Below are positions 20,895 through 32,233 of a stretch of 64,000 nucleotides of DNA, piece by piece. Made by a program: the position numbers and the translations under genes. Where the stretch lies: the NCBI GenBank assembly GCA_022824925.1, contig JAJDYW010000040.1, positions 1 through 64,000 on the forward strand, given 5' to 3'. Under the pieces are notes generated by a model. That model saw nothing but the letters and a program-made list of their open reading frames with translations. It was not told the origin of the DNA and did no database searches. Numbering within the stretch: position 1 is the stretch's first letter; the number at the start of each line of letters is the position of its first letter. Source of the stretch: Dehalococcoidia bacterium. Its GTDB lineage: Bacteria > Chloroflexota > Dehalococcoidia > Tepidiformales > Tepidiformaceae.

Positions 20895-21259
20895 GGGGAC
20901 GAAAGGTGTCGACAGGAGGGAACGTAACCGGGTAGCAGGCCGAGGTTGGCTGTCACCCTCGTTAAACAGGCGGCCACTTGAGTAAGCGCCGAAGATCGCG
21001 AACTCGCTCTCGCGGCATAGCCGTGAGACGTCTCACCGATAGCCCCTTCCCCGACGGAGCACGGTGAGGCGCCACCAAAGCCGGGGCGCTGTGAGCTGAC
21101 GCCGATACCGCTCACCTAAGATTCATCGGCTGGTTCCATCGTATTCGGCCCCCACCTCCGAAGCGGCGGAACGAGACCCCAACTGGCGGGAAAGCCTGTA
21201 GGACAATCCGGAGCAGACCCTGGCTGGACCGGGAGTTCGATTCTCCCGCGTCTCCACCA
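20895..21259 (+). ncRNA. ssrA: Transfer-messenger RNA (tmRNA)
   Basis: Recognised by structure. The 5' end GGGGACG pairs with CGTCTCC at 21249-21255, followed by ACCA (3' end encoded). Downstream of the 5' stem is GTGTCGACAGGAGG, the conserved tmRNA D-like region. The T arm CGGGAG-TTCGATT-CTCCCG precedes the 3' acceptor strand. The tag frame is read as GCC GAA GAT CGC GAA CTC GCT CTC GCG GCA TAG, giving AEDRELALAA with stop at 21018-21020; the resume codon is this GCC or the AGC before it. A terminator follows at 21272. Confidence 0.95.
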
Positions 21260-21271
21260 ACTGCCAGCAGC

Positions 21272-21304
21272 GGGCGGCGCGAACCTCGCGCCGCCCGTCT
21301 TTTC
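21272..21304 (+). terminator. Rho-independent terminator of ssrA
   Basis: GGGCGGCGCGA and TCGCGCCGCCC form an 11-base-pair perfect stem with a 3-base loop (ACC), followed by GTCTTTTC. It starts 12 bases after the tmRNA 3' end. Confidence 0.9.
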
Positions 21305-21321
21305 GGGAAGGAGCCCCCCAC

Positions 21322-21831
21322 ATGGAAGCCCGCGACCTCCTCCGCAATCAGTTCACCTGGGTCCACCAGCTGCTCGACGGCACGATGAGCGACTGCTCCC
21401 AGGAAACCGCCGACTTCCAGGGCGAGGGCTGGAGCGTCAGCCCTATCTCCGCCATCTACGCCCACATCGCCATCACCCAGGACGGCATCGTCCACGGGCT
21501 CGTCCAGGGCCAACCGACGCTGCTTGAGGCGGACGGCTGGGCGGAGAAGCTGGGCCTGGACGCGACGGGGCCGCGGGACGCCTCCTCCTGGGCCGGTAGG
21601 CGCTTCGATCTGGCGACCGTCCGCGACTACGCGGCGGCCGTGCAGGCGGCGACCGACGCCTTCCTCGCCGAGGCTGCCGACGACGCCCTCCTGCGCCCCA
21701 TGGAGACCCCGATGGGCGAGCAGCGAGCGATCGACATGCTCGCCAACGTCGGCGTCGCCCATGTAGCCAGCCACTGGGGCGAGATCGCCGCCCTCAGGGG
21801 CGTCCAGGGCGAGCAGGGACTGCCCTTCTAG
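21322..21831 (+). CDS. DinB-like four-helix protein
   Basis: The 169-residue protein resembles the DinB/YfiT superfamily, whose members are metal-binding four-helix bundles, some acting as thiol-dependent transferases or hydrolases. Candidate metal histidines are in IYAHIAIT and in VAHVASHWGEIAAL; the latter is the usual C-terminal HxxxH ligand motif. No signal peptide. GGAAGGAG lies 10 bases upstream, just behind the ssrA terminator. The substrate is unknown. Confidence 0.75.
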   Translation: MEARDLLRNQFTWVHQLLDGTMSDCSQETADFQGEGWSVSPISAIYAHIAITQDGIVHGLVQGQPTLLEADGWAEKLGLDATGPRDASSWAGRRFDLATVRDYAAAVQAATDAFLAEAADDALLRPMETPMGEQRAIDMLANVGVAHVASHWGEIAALRGVQGEQGLPF

Positions 21832-21840
21832 GGTCGCCGG

Positions 21841-22995
21841 CTACGCTCCGGCCTTCGCCTCGATGATGGCGTCCAGCTCCACCTTCAGCCGGCCGAGCAC
21901 CTCGTCGTACGGGTAGGCGCCCAGCTCCTCCTCGCCCCGCTTCAGGTTCACGAACGTGGGCGCGCACCAGAGCCCCAGGTCGGCGTCGTCGGTCTCGCCG
22001 GGGCCGTTCACCCGGCACCCCATGACGGCGATCGTTATGTCGTGCTCCTGTGCGTAGGCCGTCATCTCCTTCACGTCCCGCGCCAGCTCGATGAACGCCT
22101 CGTTCTCCACGCGGCTGCAGCTCGGGCAGCTGATGATGTTCAGCCCCCCCTCCAGGAACTCCGGCACCGAGCGGAACCGCCCCGCCTCGATGTCGTCCAG
22201 GATCGACTTCCCCGCCTCCACCTCGCGCCACTTCTCCGCGAAGGGCAGCGTCAGCGAGACGCGGATGGTGTCGCCCACGCCCTGGCTCAGGAGCTGCTCG
22301 AAGGCGATGCGCGTCTTGATCACGCCCTCCGGCGGCATCCCCGCCTCCGTCACCCCGAGGTGCAGGGGAATGTCCGGCCGCGCCTCCGCGAAGCGCTTAT
22401 TCCCCGCGATCACCTTGCGCGGGTCGCTGTCCTTCAGCGAGACCACGAAGCGGGTGAATCCGAGGTCGTCGAGCATCTGCGCGTGCTCGAGCGCGCTCTC
22501 GACCATCGCCGTCACGCCCTCGAGGCCGGGCTCGTCGGCGCCCTCGAACTTCTCGTCCATGGCCGGGTCCACCGACCCGCAGTTCACCCCCACGCGCAGC
22601 GCGCAGTCGTGCGCCGCCGCCGTCTCCGCGATGAACGCGACCTTCTCCCGCACCGGCTTCGACTTCTCGTGGTGGTACAGGTGGCCGGGGTTGTAGCGGA
22701 CCTTGTCGACGTAGGGCGCGACCTGCGTGATCAGCCGGTAGCTCTCCTGCAGGTCGACCACGAAGTTGGCCTCGGGAACCGCCTCGCGCACCTGCCCCAG
22801 GCACTCGACGTCCTTGCGGCTGTCGACGGCGACACGCACGAGCCCCGCCCCCGCCCCGTGGATCATCCGTACCTGGTCGATGGTCGCCTCGACGTTCTGG
22901 GTCTTCGTCGCCGCCATCGACTGGACGACGACGGGCGCCCCCCCGCCGATCGTGACCGAACCGGCCTTCACCGCACGCGTTTCTGCTCGCTTCAT
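21841..22995 (-). CDS. ispG: 4-hydroxy-3-methylbut-2-enyl diphosphate synthase (flavodoxin/ferredoxin)
   Basis: IspG reductively converts MEcPP to HMBPP, the penultimate MEP pathway step. The 384-residue protein matches the short bacterial form. The N-terminal TIM barrel starts [18 protein letters not shown] and contains [10 protein letters not shown]; the [4Fe-4S] cysteines are in [10 protein letters not shown] and [10 protein letters not shown]. The ATG at 22995 lies 7 bases after TAGACT with no Shine-Dalgarno, a clear leaderless candidate. It pairs functionally with dxs at 12.6-14.5 kb. The gene ends 9 bases from the opposing DinB-like gene. Confidence 0.97.
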   Translation of the reverse strand: MKRAETRAVKAGSVTIGGGAPVVVQSMAATKTQNVEATIDQVRMIHGAGAGLVRVAVDSRKDVECLGQVREAVPEANFVVDLQESYRLITQVAPYVDKVRYNPGHLYHHEKSKPVREKVAFIAETAAAHDCALRVGVNCGSVDPAMDEKFEGADEPGLEGVTAMVESALEHAQMLDDLGFTRFVVSLKDSDPRKVIAGNKRFAEARPDIPLHLGVTEAGMPPEGVIKTRIAFEQLLSQGVGDTIRVSLTLPFAEKWREVEAGKSILDDIEAGRFRSVPEFLEGGLNIISCPSCSRVENEAFIELARDVKEMTAYAQEHDITIAVMGCRVNGPGETDDADLGLWCAPTFVNLKRGEEELGAYPYDEVLGRLKVELDAIIEAKAGA

Positions 22996-23008
22996 GCCCC
23001 GCAGTCTA
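22996..23008 (-). promoter_or_regulatory. Leaderless promoter of ispG
   Basis: TAGACT (minus strand 23008-23003), then GCGGGGC and ATG. The 7-base gap puts the transcription start at the start codon. Confidence 0.5.
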
Positions 23009-23041
23009 GCCCGACTCCCGTAAACGGCGATAGCGGCCCGC

Positions 23042-25372
23042 TTACCCCCACCACGACCGTTCGATGCCCGTGAACACGACGAACGGGACCACCAGCACCA
23101 CCACGATCGACGCCAGCGCCAGCAGCGGACCGCGATTCAGGTCGGCGAAGCGCTCGCGGGGGCCCTCGTAGGGGTTGCCGCTCGCCTCGACGATGCGGCG
23201 GCGGCGGGTGCGCAGCCGCAGGCTGTTCGCCATCACGCTCACCGAGCTCAGCGCCATCGCCCCGCCCGCCACGATCGGGTTGAGCAGCCCCGCCATCGCG
23301 ATGGGGATCGCGACCACGTTGTAGCCGAAGGCCCACCCCAGGTTCTGCCGGATCGTCCGCAGCGTCGCCCGGCTCAGCAGGATCGCTTCTGCCACCTTCG
23401 CGATGTCGCCGTGCAGGAGCGTGATGTCGCTCGCTTCGATGGCCGCATCCGCGCCCGTGCTCATCGCGACGCTCACGTCCGCCTGCGCCAGCGCGGCCGC
23501 GTCGTTGATGCCGTCGCCGGCGACGGCCACCCGCAGGCCCTGCCCCTGCAGCTCCCGCACGAGCGCCAGCTTCTCCTCCGGACGCAACCCCGCGTGCACC
23601 TCCTCGATGCCGAGGGCGCGGGCCGCCGCGAGTGCGCTGCGCTCGTTGTCGCCGCTCGCCATGACCGCCCGCACGCCCAGCGATCGCAGCGTCGCGACCG
23701 CGCGCGCCGCGTTCGCCTTGACCGGATCGGCGAAAGCCAGCGCCCCCGCGTACGTTCCGTCGACCGCCACCAGCGCGGTCGTGCGCCCCTCCGCCTCCAG
23801 GCGCGCCAGCGCCGCCTCCACCCCCGCTCCGAAGGCGATTCCGCGCTCCTCGAATAACCGTCGCGCCCCGATGAGCACCTCACGCCCCCCGACCTCCGCC
23901 GTCAGCCCCGCCCCCGGCAGCGCCTCGAACGCCTCCGCCCTCGCGACCGTGAGGCCGCGCCCCTCCGCCGCCTCCACCACCGCCGCGCTCAGCGGGTGTT
24001 CGCTCAGCGACTCGACCGCCGCCGCCAGCGCGAGCGTCTCGTCCTCGGCGAACCCTTCGGCCGGCGCGATCTCGACCAGCTCCGGGCGGCCCTCCGTGAG
24101 CGTGCCCGTCTTGTCGAGCACGACTGCGTCGATGCGCGCGGCGGTCTCCAGCGCCTCGGCGTTGCGGATGAGGATGCCGCGCTCCGCCCCCATCCCGGTC
24201 CCCGCCACGATCGCCGTCGGCGTCGCCAGGCCGAGCGCGCAGGGGCAGGCGATGACCAGCACCGCCACCGAGAACACCATCGCCTCGACGAACGTGTCCC
24301 CGAGGAAGCCCCAGCCGAGGAAGGTGCCCAGCGCCAGCACGAGCACCACCGGTACGAACACCGCCGCCACCGCGTCCACCACCCGCTCGACCCGCGCCCG
24401 CGAGCCCTGCGCCTCCGCCACCAGCGCCGCCATGCGCTGCAACACCGTGTCCTCCCCCACCGCCGTGGCCTCCACCTCGATCACCCCGTGCTGGTTCAGC
24501 GCCCCGCCCACGACCGCCTCCCCCGGCCCCCGCTCGACCGGCATCGACTCGCCCGTCAGCAGGGACTCGTCGAGCGCGCTCCGGCCCGACCGCACGACCC
24601 CGTCCAGGGCGACCCGCTCGCCCGGCCGCACGCGGAAGACGTCCCCCACCGCCACCTCCTCGAGTGGCACGGCCTCCTCCCGGCCGTCCCGCAGCACGCT
24701 CACGGACTTGGCCGCCAGTCCCAGCAGGGCGCGGATGGCGCCCCCCGCGCCCGCCCGCGCCCGGTCCTCGAAGAAGCGCCCCAGGCTCACGAACAGTAGC
24801 ACCGCCGCGCTCACGTCGAAGAACATCGCCTCGCTGCGGTCGAACAGCACCACCCAGGCGCTGAACACGAACGCGACCGTCGTCCCCAGCGCCACGAGCA
24901 CGTCCATGTTCGGCGTGAGCGCCCGTATGGCCGGCCACGAAGCCCGGTAGAACCGCCACCCGAGCAACCCCTGCACGACCGCCGCGCCGCCCAGCAGCAG
25001 CCACCCCGTGGCGGTGTGGCTCCCGAACAGGGGCAGGTCCGCGATGTCCATGGCCATGCTCGCCACGGTCACCGGCACGGCGAGCAGTCCCCCCGCGGCC
25101 AGCATCGCCAGCCGCGTCCGCCCACCAGCCTCCGTTCCGACCGCGCTCGCATCGAGCTCCGCCGCGTCGTAGCCGGCCCGCTCGACCGCCGCCACGAGCG
25201 CATCCGCGCCGATCGCGTCCTCCAGCGAGACCCTGGCCGTCGAGGAGGCGAAGTTCACGCTCGCCTGCTCGACGCCTTCGACGCGGTTCAGCGCGCGCTC
25301 AACGCGGCGCACGCAGGAGGCGCACGTCATCCCCCCGATCCGCAGGGTGACGGCGTGCCCGGGGCTCGTCAC
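23042..25372 (-). CDS. copA: Copper-exporting P1B-type ATPase
   Basis: The 776-residue membrane ATPase has one N-terminal heavy-metal-associated domain with [10 protein letters not shown], eight expected transmembrane segments, the transmembrane metal motif CPC in [15 protein letters not shown], the phosphorylation site DKTGTLT, and the hinge [13 protein letters not shown] with this order is the Cu(I) type. It moves Cu+ out of the cytoplasm using ATP. It starts with GTG, overlapping the copZ stop by 4 bases, and is the last gene of the csoR-copZ-copA operon. Confidence 0.96.
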   Translation of the reverse strand: MTSPGHAVTLRIGGMTCASCVRRVERALNRVEGVEQASVNFASSTARVSLEDAIGADALVAAVERAGYDAAELDASAVGTEAGGRTRLAMLAAGGLLAVPVTVASMAMDIADLPLFGSHTATGWLLLGGAAVVQGLLGWRFYRASWPAIRALTPNMDVLVALGTTVAFVFSAWVVLFDRSEAMFFDVSAAVLLFVSLGRFFEDRARAGAGGAIRALLGLAAKSVSVLRDGREEAVPLEEVAVGDVFRVRPGERVALDGVVRSGRSALDESLLTGESMPVERGPGEAVVGGALNQHGVIEVEATAVGEDTVLQRMAALVAEAQGSRARVERVVDAVAAVFVPVVLVLALGTFLGWGFLGDTFVEAMVFSVAVLVIACPCALGLATPTAIVAGTGMGAERGILIRNAEALETAARIDAVVLDKTGTLTEGRPELVEIAPAEGFAEDETLALAAAVESLSEHPLSAAVVEAAEGRGLTVARAEAFEALPGAGLTAEVGGREVLIGARRLFEERGIAFGAGVEAALARLEAEGRTTALVAVDGTYAGALAFADPVKANAARAVATLRSLGVRAVMASGDNERSALAAARALGIEEVHAGLRPEEKLALVRELQGQGLRVAVAGDGINDAAALAQADVSVAMSTGADAAIEASDITLLHGDIAKVAEAILLSRATLRTIRQNLGWAFGYNVVAIPIAMAGLLNPIVAGGAMALSSVSVMANSLRLRTRRRRIVEASGNPYEGPRERFADLNRGPLLALASIVVVLVVPFVVFTGIERSWWG

Positions 25373-25587
25373 GAGGCGGCTTGCGGCGCGGCCTCGTATC
25401 CCTCTTCCACGATCGCCGCCACCACCGCCTCCAGGTCGACGCCCTCGCCCGTGAGGGTCGCCGCCCCCGCGTCGAGGTCGACGCTGGCGTCGCTGACGCC
25501 GGCCACCCCCGTGATCGCTTCCGTGACCGCGCGGACGCAGTGGTCGCAGGTCATCCCCCCGACCTTCAGTTCGATCGTCTCAGCCAT
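25369..25587 (-). CDS. copZ: Copper chaperone CopZ (HMA domain)
   Basis: The 72-residue ferredoxin-like domain carries the metal site GMTCDHCVRAV near residue 12. It delivers Cu(I) to CopA or to the repressor. The ORF track merges it into a longer 180-residue frame, but the start at 25587 matches the domain exactly and overlaps the end of csoR by 8 bases. The first part of the long frame is antisense or out-of-frame to csoR. Confidence 0.93.
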   Translation of the reverse strand: MAETIELKVGGMTCDHCVRAVTEAITGVAGVSDASVDLDAGAATLTGEGVDLEAVVAAIVEEGYEAAPQAAS

Positions 25588-25897
25588 CGTGTCCTCCGTG
25601 TTCCGATGCCGTGGTGGCGCCCGCCGTCTCGGCGGGCCCCTGGATCTTGTAGACGCGCAGCAGTTCCGCCACGGCCCGTTCCGATTCGCCGCTCGTGACC
25701 TGCTCGATGACGTGCGTGCGCAGGTGCCCTTCGAGAACCAGTGCGTCGAGGCTGCGCAGCGCGCGCTGCACCGAGAGCGACAGGTCCAGCAGGTCGACGC
25801 AGTAGCGGTCTTCCTCGACCTGCTTCTGCAGCGCCTCCACCTGCCCCGCGATGATCTTGAGCCGGCGGCTCGCCTGTTGCCGCGTTTCCGGGAGCAT
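25580..25897 (-). CDS. csoR: CsoR/DUF156-family copper-sensing repressor
   Basis: The 105-residue all-helical repressor begins MLPETRQQASRRLKIIAGQV, typical of the family. Copper ligands by position are Cys33 (RYCVDLL), His58 (EGHLR) and His62, so the third ligand is His rather than the Cys of the Mycobacterium protein. A Cys-His-His set has been described for the Thermus thermophilus CsoR. The start at 25897 is preceded by GGGGAGG. Copper binding would release it from the operator at 25911-25927 to induce copZ and copA. Confidence 0.92.
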   Translation of the reverse strand: MLPETRQQASRRLKIIAGQVEALQKQVEEDRYCVDLLDLSLSVQRALRSLDALVLEGHLRTHVIEQVTSGESERAVAELLRVYKIQGPAETAGATTASEHGGHDG

Positions 25898-25910
25898 GGG
25901 CGCCTCCCCA

Positions 25911-25931
25911 ATAGGGTACCCCCCTATCCTA
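25911..25931 (-). promoter_or_regulatory. csoR operon operator and -10 box
   Basis: ATAGGG-TACCC-CCCTAT (25911-25927) is a perfect inverted repeat with 6-base arms and the GC-rich core usual for CsoR operators. It overlaps TAGGAT (minus strand, 25931-25926), a good -10 box for csoR. Binding here would block RNA polymerase. Confidence 0.65.
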
Positions 25932-25959
25932 TCAGCCTGCGCCCGCCACCGTCCCCGCG

Positions 25960-25973
25960 TACACTCCCCGGCC
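25960..25973 (+). promoter_or_regulatory. Leaderless promoter of nfo
   Basis: TACACT at 25960-25965 lies 8 bases before the ATG at 25974, within the 76-base gap shared with the divergent csoR operon. Confidence 0.45.
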
Positions 25974-26843
25974 ATGCGAGTCGGCGCCCACATCTCGTCT
26001 TCCGGCGGCCCCCAGAACGTCTTCGGCCGCGCCGGCGCGATCGGCGCCGAGGCCATCCAGCTCTTCATCTCCGCGCCCCAGCAGTGGCGCCCCCCCAACC
26101 TCGGCGACGAAGCCGTGGCCGCCTTCCACGAGGAGCACGAGCGCATGCCCGTGCCGGTCTTCTTCCATTGCGTCTACCTCGTCAACCTCGGTACCCAGGA
26201 TGGGAAGCTCCTGAACCGCTCCGCCGGTTCCCTCAAGCAGTACCTGAAGTGGGCGGGAACGCTCGGGGTCGAAGGCGCCATCTTCCATGTCGGCAGCCAC
26301 AAGGGCGCCGGCTTCGAGGCCGTCAGGGACCAGATCTGCCGCGTCATGCTCGAAGTCCTCGAGGCCGCCGACAACGACTCCATGCTCCTCATCGAGAACA
26401 ACGCCGGCCAGGGGAACGGCATCGGCTCCACCTTCACCGAGATCGGCGAGATCATCCGCGGCTGCGATAGCCACCCCCGCATCGGCGTCTGCCTCGATAC
26501 CTGCCACGCCTTCGCCATGGGCTACGACATCACCGAACGCGAGGGCTGCGAGATTGCCATGGAGGAGTTCGACCGCGAGATCGGCTTCGAACGCCTCCGC
26601 GCCGTCCACGCCAACGACAGCAAGATGCCACTCGGCGGCGTGCGCGACCGCCACGAGAACATCGGCGACGGCCACATGGGCCTCGACGGCTTCCGCACCA
26701 TCCTCGCCCACCCCGCCTTCCGCGACGCCCCCCTCCTCCTCGAGGTGCCCGGCATCGAGGGCGATGGCCCCGACGAGGAGAACGTCAACCGCCTCAAGCG
26801 CATCCGCGAGGAAGTGGGAGCGCCGGGACCGGACGCCTCGTGA
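25974..26843 (+). CDS. nfo: Endonuclease IV (deoxyribonuclease IV)
   Basis: This zinc-dependent AP endonuclease cuts DNA 5' to abasic sites in base excision repair. The 289-residue TIM barrel begins MRVGAHISSSGG. Zinc ligands are visible in the usual places: FHCVYLVNL, FHVGSHKG, LLIENNAGQG, GVCLDTCHAFAMGYD, AVHANDSK, DRHENIGDGHMG and LLLEVPG. The track start at 25851 is rejected because its first 41 codons overlap the csoR start region and are not part of the fold. Confidence 0.96.
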   Translation: MRVGAHISSSGGPQNVFGRAGAIGAEAIQLFISAPQQWRPPNLGDEAVAAFHEEHERMPVPVFFHCVYLVNLGTQDGKLLNRSAGSLKQYLKWAGTLGVEGAIFHVGSHKGAGFEAVRDQICRVMLEVLEAADNDSMLLIENNAGQGNGIGSTFTEIGEIIRGCDSHPRIGVCLDTCHAFAMGYDITEREGCEIAMEEFDREIGFERLRAVHANDSKMPLGGVRDRHENIGDGHMGLDGFRTILAHPAFRDAPLLLEVPGIEGDGPDEENVNRLKRIREEVGAPGPDAS

Positions 26844-27142
26844 CCGACGGCGGGCGCAGGCTCGAGGGCGCCCTGCTGGAAGAGTGCGCGGAGTGGATCT
26901 GGGAGCAGATCCAGGAGGAGGGACTGTTCGTCCCCGGCGAGCTGATCGAGCTCATCCTCACGACCGAGCGCGAGCTCGGCATCCAGGGGAGCCCCCTCCC
27001 CGAGATCGCGGCCGGGGTCGCCGCCGCCTTCCGCGAGCAAAGCCACCTCCTCTCCCCAACCGACGAGCAGGCCATAGCCGCTGTCCTCGGCTGGGAGGAC
27101 GAGTTCCTCGGCCTCGCCGACATCCCCCGCGCCTCCAGCTGA
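26840..27142 (+). CDS. Small conserved-looking protein of unknown function, 100 residues
   Basis: The GTG start overlaps the nfo stop (GTGA), so it is probably co-translated with nfo. The protein is acidic and mostly helical, with ECAEWIWEQIQEEGLFVPGELIELILTTE-type helices and a C-terminal LGWEDEFLGLADIP. No membrane segment, cysteine pair or known catalytic motif was seen. The close coupling with nfo could mean a role near DNA repair, but this is only context. Confidence 0.7.
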   Translation: MTDGGRRLEGALLEECAEWIWEQIQEEGLFVPGELIELILTTERELGIQGSPLPEIAAGVAAAFREQSHLLSPTDEQAIAAVLGWEDEFLGLADIPRASS

Positions 27143-27163
27143 CGCCGGAGTTCCCCCGACCCG

Positions 27164-27193
27164 TTGACTCTGACCCTCGCGCGGCTCGACACT
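27164..27193 (+). promoter_or_regulatory. Promoter of the glmS transcript
   Basis: TTGACT (27164-27169) and GACACT (27188-27193) are separated by 18 bases. The predicted start near 27200 is about 60 bases upstream of the ribozyme cleavage site. The rest of the 344-base gap is ribozyme and leader hairpins. Confidence 0.5.
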
Positions 27194-27254
27194 CAGGGCA
27201 GCACGACCCCGGGAGGTGCGCGCAGGTCTATCGCGATCGACCACAGGTGGGATC

Positions 27255-27418
27255 GGTCAAGCGCCAGGTCCGCGCAGCGCGCGGATGACGAGGCGGGGGC
27301 AGAATCGAACCATTCGGCGGGTGGCCCCCCGGCGGCACGGTCGTAAGGCTGGCAACAAACCAGTTCGGGTAACCGGCTGACAAAGCACCAGCCACGTGCG
27401 AAGGGCTCGCGGCCCTTC
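27255..27418 (+). ncRNA. glmS self-cleaving ribozyme
   Basis: The 5' leader of glmS carries the glmS ribozyme core in order: cleavage site A|GCGCC (between 27260 and 27261), a hairpin TCCGCGC/GCGCGGA, then GACGAGG, ATCGAA, and TTCGGCGGGTG, followed by the P3-P4 region including CACGGTCGTAAGGCTGG and a GAAGGGC/GCCCTTC stem (27400-27418). The ribozyme uses glucosamine 6-phosphate as cofactor to cut its own mRNA, lowering GlmS when product is high. The gene downstream is glmS. The 3' boundary is approximate. Confidence 0.88.
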
Positions 27419-27486
27419 TCCCCACCAGGCACACCGAGCATCGACCGGAGACCCGCGCGTCTCCACGAGTGCCCCGGGGAAGCTGT

Positions 27487-29337
27487 ATGTGCGGAATCAT
27501 CGCCTACACCGGCTCGCGCCAGGCCGTGCCCATCCTCCTGGCCGGCCTGCGCGACCTCGAATACCGCGGCTACGACTCGGCCGGCGTCGCCCTCCTGCCC
27601 GAAGGCGGCGGCGCGCCCGCCGTTGCCAAGCGCCGCGGCAAGCTCGCCGCCCTCGACGGCGCCATCGGCGAGCGCCCCCTGCCCCCCGCCCGCACGGGCA
27701 TCGGGCACACCCGCTGGGCCACCCACGGCGCCCCCAGCGACACGAACGCGCACCCCCACAGCGGCTACGGGGGCAGTGTCGTCGTCGTCCACAACGGCAT
27801 CGTCGAGAACTACGCCGCCCTCCGCGAGGAGCTCGGCGAACGCGGCCGCGCCTTCCGGAGCGAAACCGACACCGAGACTATCGCCCACCTGCTGGAGGAA
27901 GGCCTGGACGCCGGACGCGACCTGCTTGAGGCCATGCGCGAAGCCTGCGCCCGCCTGACGGGCTCGCAGGCCATCGTCGCCATGTCCCCCCGCGAGCCCG
28001 GCGTCGTCGTCGGCGCCCGCATCGGCAACGCGGGGGGGATCGTCGTCGGCTACGGCGAGGGCGAGATGCTCCTCTCCAGCGACCTCGCCGCCCTCCTCCC
28101 CCACACGCGCGAGGTCGCCTTCCTCGCCGACCGCCAGCTCGTGCGCCTCAGCGACGACGGGGCGACCTACGCCAGCCTCGACGGCGCCGCCGCCGATGTC
28201 GTCCCCCGCACCGTCTCGCTCGACCCCGCCAGCGCCGAGAAGGGCGCCTACGAGACGTACATGCTCAAGGAGATCATGGAGCAGCCCCAGGCCCTCGCGG
28301 ACACCGTCGGCGGCCTCATGACGGTCCAGCCGCCCCGCCTCTCCCTCGACGACCTGGGCGCCGCCCGCCCCTGGCTGGAGCGCGTCGAGCGCGTCCTCCT
28401 GGTGGGCATGGGCACGAGCCTCCACGCCGCCATGGTCGGACGCTGGTACTTCGAGCAGATCGCGCGCCTGCCCGCCGATATCGACAACGCCAGCGAGTTC
28501 CGCTACCGCGAACCGGTCCTCGGCCCGGAGACGCTTGTCGTCTCGGTGAGCCAGTCGGGCGAGACCGTCGACGTGCTCGAGGCGATGAGCGTCGCCGGGG
28601 CGCGGGGCGCCCCCCAGATCACCATCTGCAACACCCCCGGCAGCCAGACCACGCGCGTCGCCGACGGCGCCGTCCACACCTACGCCGGCCTCGAGCGCGG
28701 CGTCGCCAGCTCGAAGACGTTCACGACCTCGATCGCCGCCCTCCTCGTGCTCGCCCTCGAGACCGCCCGCGTGCGCGGCCGCATCGGCGAGGACGACCTC
28801 GCCCGCCACCTCCGCGATCTCGCCGCCATGCCCGAGGTCGTGGGTCGCCAGCTCGAGTCCTTCGACGCCATCGCCGGCGCCGCCGGGCGTTTCCGCACGG
28901 CCCGGCACATCCTCTTCCTCGGACGCGGCCCCGCCCTCCCCATCGCCCTCGAGGGCGCCCTCAAGATGAAGGAGCTCTCGTACGTCCACGCGGAGGGGTA
29001 CGCGGCCGGCGAGATGAAGCACGGGCCCATCGCCCTCATCGATCCCGACTTCCCCACCGTCGCGCTCGCGGGCCAGCACGCCCTGCGCGGCAAGATCATC
29101 TCCAATATCGAGCAGATCCGCGCCCGCGGCGGGGATGTCCTCGCCGTCGTCACGGAAGGCGACGACGAGCTCATTGCCCTCGCCGACCAGTCCCTGACCG
29201 TGCCCCCCGTGCCCGCCCTGCTCGAGCCCCTGGCCGCGATCGTGCCCCTGCAGGTGCTCGCCTATGCCACCGCCGAGGCCCGCGGCTGCAACATCGACCA
29301 GCCCCGCAACCTCGCCAAGACGGTCACCGTCGAATAA
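27487..29337 (+). CDS. glmS: Glutamine-fructose-6-phosphate aminotransferase (isomerizing)
   Basis: GlmS makes glucosamine 6-phosphate from fructose 6-phosphate and glutamine, the first step to UDP-GlcNAc. The true start is ATG at 27487 (MCGIIAYTG), because Cys2 becomes the N-terminal nucleophile; the track's six extra residues are removed. GGGGAAG lies 6-7 bases upstream. The 616 residues contain the glutaminase motifs HTRWATHGAPS and HNGIVENY, then two SIS domains with MGTSLHAAMVGRW and SQSGETVDVLEA. The end DQPRNLAKTVTVE is the conserved C-tail. Confidence 0.98.
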   Translation: MCGIIAYTGSRQAVPILLAGLRDLEYRGYDSAGVALLPEGGGAPAVAKRRGKLAALDGAIGERPLPPARTGIGHTRWATHGAPSDTNAHPHSGYGGSVVVVHNGIVENYAALREELGERGRAFRSETDTETIAHLLEEGLDAGRDLLEAMREACARLTGSQAIVAMSPREPGVVVGARIGNAGGIVVGYGEGEMLLSSDLAALLPHTREVAFLADRQLVRLSDDGATYASLDGAAADVVPRTVSLDPASAEKGAYETYMLKEIMEQPQALADTVGGLMTVQPPRLSLDDLGAARPWLERVERVLLVGMGTSLHAAMVGRWYFEQIARLPADIDNASEFRYREPVLGPETLVVSVSQSGETVDVLEAMSVAGARGAPQITICNTPGSQTTRVADGAVHTYAGLERGVASSKTFTTSIAALLVLALETARVRGRIGEDDLARHLRDLAAMPEVVGRQLESFDAIAGAAGRFRTARHILFLGRGPALPIALEGALKMKELSYVHAEGYAAGEMKHGPIALIDPDFPTVALAGQHALRGKIISNIEQIRARGGDVLAVVTEGDDELIALADQSLTVPPVPALLEPLAAIVPLQVLAYATAEARGCNIDQPRNLAKTVTVE

Positions 29338-29471
29338 GCCTTGTCGTAGCGATTAACGTTCAAAGAAGATCTGCCCCGTTCACGCCGTTTTCGCTGGTCT
29401 GGGTCTCCCCGCCGGGATACGCTCGGGACACCGCCGAAGAGCCGCGGTTCGTCTACATCCGGAGGATCCCC

Positions 29472-32201
<2,730 letters not shown>

Positions 32202-32233
32202 TCCGGGATTCCACGCGCCGGGAGGGAGCGAGG

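Noticed and set aside
27290-27330. tRNA-like T-loop on the minus strand (GGTTCGATT)
   Set aside because: The flanking bases do not form a T stem, and the plus strand here is part of the glmS ribozyme core.
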